The notes beneath the pieces were generated by a model. The model was given only the letters and a program-made list of their open reading frames with translations. It ran no database searches and was not told the origin of the DNA. From an uncultured Bacteroidales bacterium (GTDB lineage: Bacteria > Bacteroidota > Bacteroidia > Bacteroidales > Marinilabiliaceae), in the NCBI GenBank assembly GCA_934717675.1, contig CAKUYZ010000043.1, positions 1 to 14,207 of the forward strand: 14,207 nt of DNA, given 5' to 3'. The first letter of the stretch is position 1; the number at the start of each line of letters is the position of its first letter. Position numbers and translations under genes: made by a program. Shown here piece by piece: positions 13,856 through 14,207 of the stretch.

Positions 13856-13902
13856 TGACAGCGCGGGGCGGAGTGGCCGTAGCCATCCGCCCCGCGCTGT
13901 CA
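13856..13902. terminator. Long inverted repeat, probable terminator of the GH2 gene
   Basis: A perfect 17-bp inverted repeat (13856-13872 with 13886-13902, core GCGCGGGGCGG) encloses an inner TGGC/GCCA stem and a 4-base loop, with one bulged G. It starts 24 nt past the stop at 13927 and lies just before the next promoter, so a terminator for the minus-strand GH2 gene is the simplest reading. The T tract after it on the minus strand is poor (CTTTCC); on the plus strand it is TTTACTTCTTCT. Confidence 0.7.
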
Positions 13903-13926
13903 TTTACTTCTTCTGTTACGGCAGTC

Positions 13927-14207
13927 CTAATAGGTCTCGTCCGTGAGGCAATTGATGGTCACATCGGCCGACTTTAGGCCCTCGGAAGAGGCCGTCAGCC
14001 TTGCGTTGCCGGCGGCGGCATTGCTGCGCAGCACCACCATGCACTTGCCATAGAAAGCCTTGCGCTTATTGTCCTTGAAACGCTCAAGGCTGAAGGGTGA
14101 GCCATTGTCTACGCCCTCAATGCGCGCCACGCCCTCAACCTCAAAGTTCACCAGGTTTTGGGCATTGGGACACAGGTTGCCGTCCTTATCCACAATCTCC
14201 ACGGTGA
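13927..14207 (-). CDS. Glycoside hydrolase family 2 (beta-galactosidase-like), C-terminal fragment
   Basis: The reading frame is open to the right edge of the window, giving about 93 residues of the C-terminus. It begins TVEIVDKDGNLCPNAQNLVNFEVEG, continues VDNGSPFSLERFKDNKRKAFYGKCMVVLRS and ends with LTASSEGLKSADVTI before the TAG at 13927. This is the Ig-like last domain seen at the end of many GH2 beta-galactosidases of gut Bacteroidales; the 'DNGxxxS.ERFK...RKAFxGKCxVVLRS' segment is characteristic. The catalytic domain is outside the window, so the exact substrate cannot be judged. A long hairpin follows the stop. Confidence 0.85.
   Translation of the reverse strand, partial: TVEIVDKDGNLCPNAQNLVNFEVEGVARIEGVDNGSPFSLERFKDNKRKAFYGKCMVVLRSNAAAGNARLTASSEGLKSADVTINCLTDETY

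Noticed and set aside
1..14207. Mobile elements, CRISPR arrays, tRNA genes, phage or defence systems
   Set aside because: No transposase, integrase, regularly spaced repeat or tRNA-like fold was recognised; almost all of the window is filled by core-type genes in one orientation.

Overview
The window looks like a piece of chromosome from a fairly GC-rich member of the Bacteroidales (Prevotellaceae or Muribaculaceae-like gut bacteria are plausible, but the family cannot be fixed by eye). The evidence is the dcw gene order mraZ-rsmH-ftsL-ftsI-murE with a short FtsL and a PASTA-tailed PBP, a MurE with the DNPR motif of meso-diaminopimelate ligases, a promoter of the Bacteroidetes form TAnnTTTG, weak or absent Shine-Dalgarno sequences at most starts, and the end of a GH2 beta-galactosidase of the type common in gut Bacteroidales. 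Every supported gene lies on the minus strand, so transcription runs from high to low coordinates.

Reading in the direction of transcription: (1) 14207-13927 is the C-terminal end of a GH2 glycosidase, followed by a long perfect inverted repeat (13856-13902) that probably ends its transcript. (2) A TAATTTTG promoter (about 13799-13831) starts an apparent operon: polyprenol-phosphate mannosyltransferase (dpm1-like), dihydroorotase (overlapping it by ATGA), a small lipoprotein with faint GldN-like features, a CapA-family metallophosphatase, and a CpdB/UshA-type periplasmic nucleotidase. Gaps within it are 42 nt or less. After a 97-nt gap comes a large AsmA-family inner-membrane-anchored protein, and then a strong terminator (5505-5541). 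(3) An AT-rich control region carries four GTGG direct repeats at 10-11 bp spacing, a convincing MraZ operator, and then the division and cell-wall cluster mraZ-rsmH-ftsL-ftsI-murE, which runs off the left end with murE only a few codons short of complete.

Functionally, the dcw cluster couples septal peptidoglycan synthesis (FtsI, FtsL), precursor synthesis (MurE), 16S rRNA methylation (RsmH) and autoregulation (MraZ). The upstream operon is mixed: envelope glycosylation donor synthesis, de novo pyrimidine synthesis, and secreted phosphatases that may recover nucleosides. No mobile element, CRISPR array, tRNA or rRNA was seen. Most of the window is ordinary core genome. The parts most worth a second look are the MraZ box array, the unassigned lipoprotein at 11181-11678, and the unusual tail and linkers of the AsmA protein.
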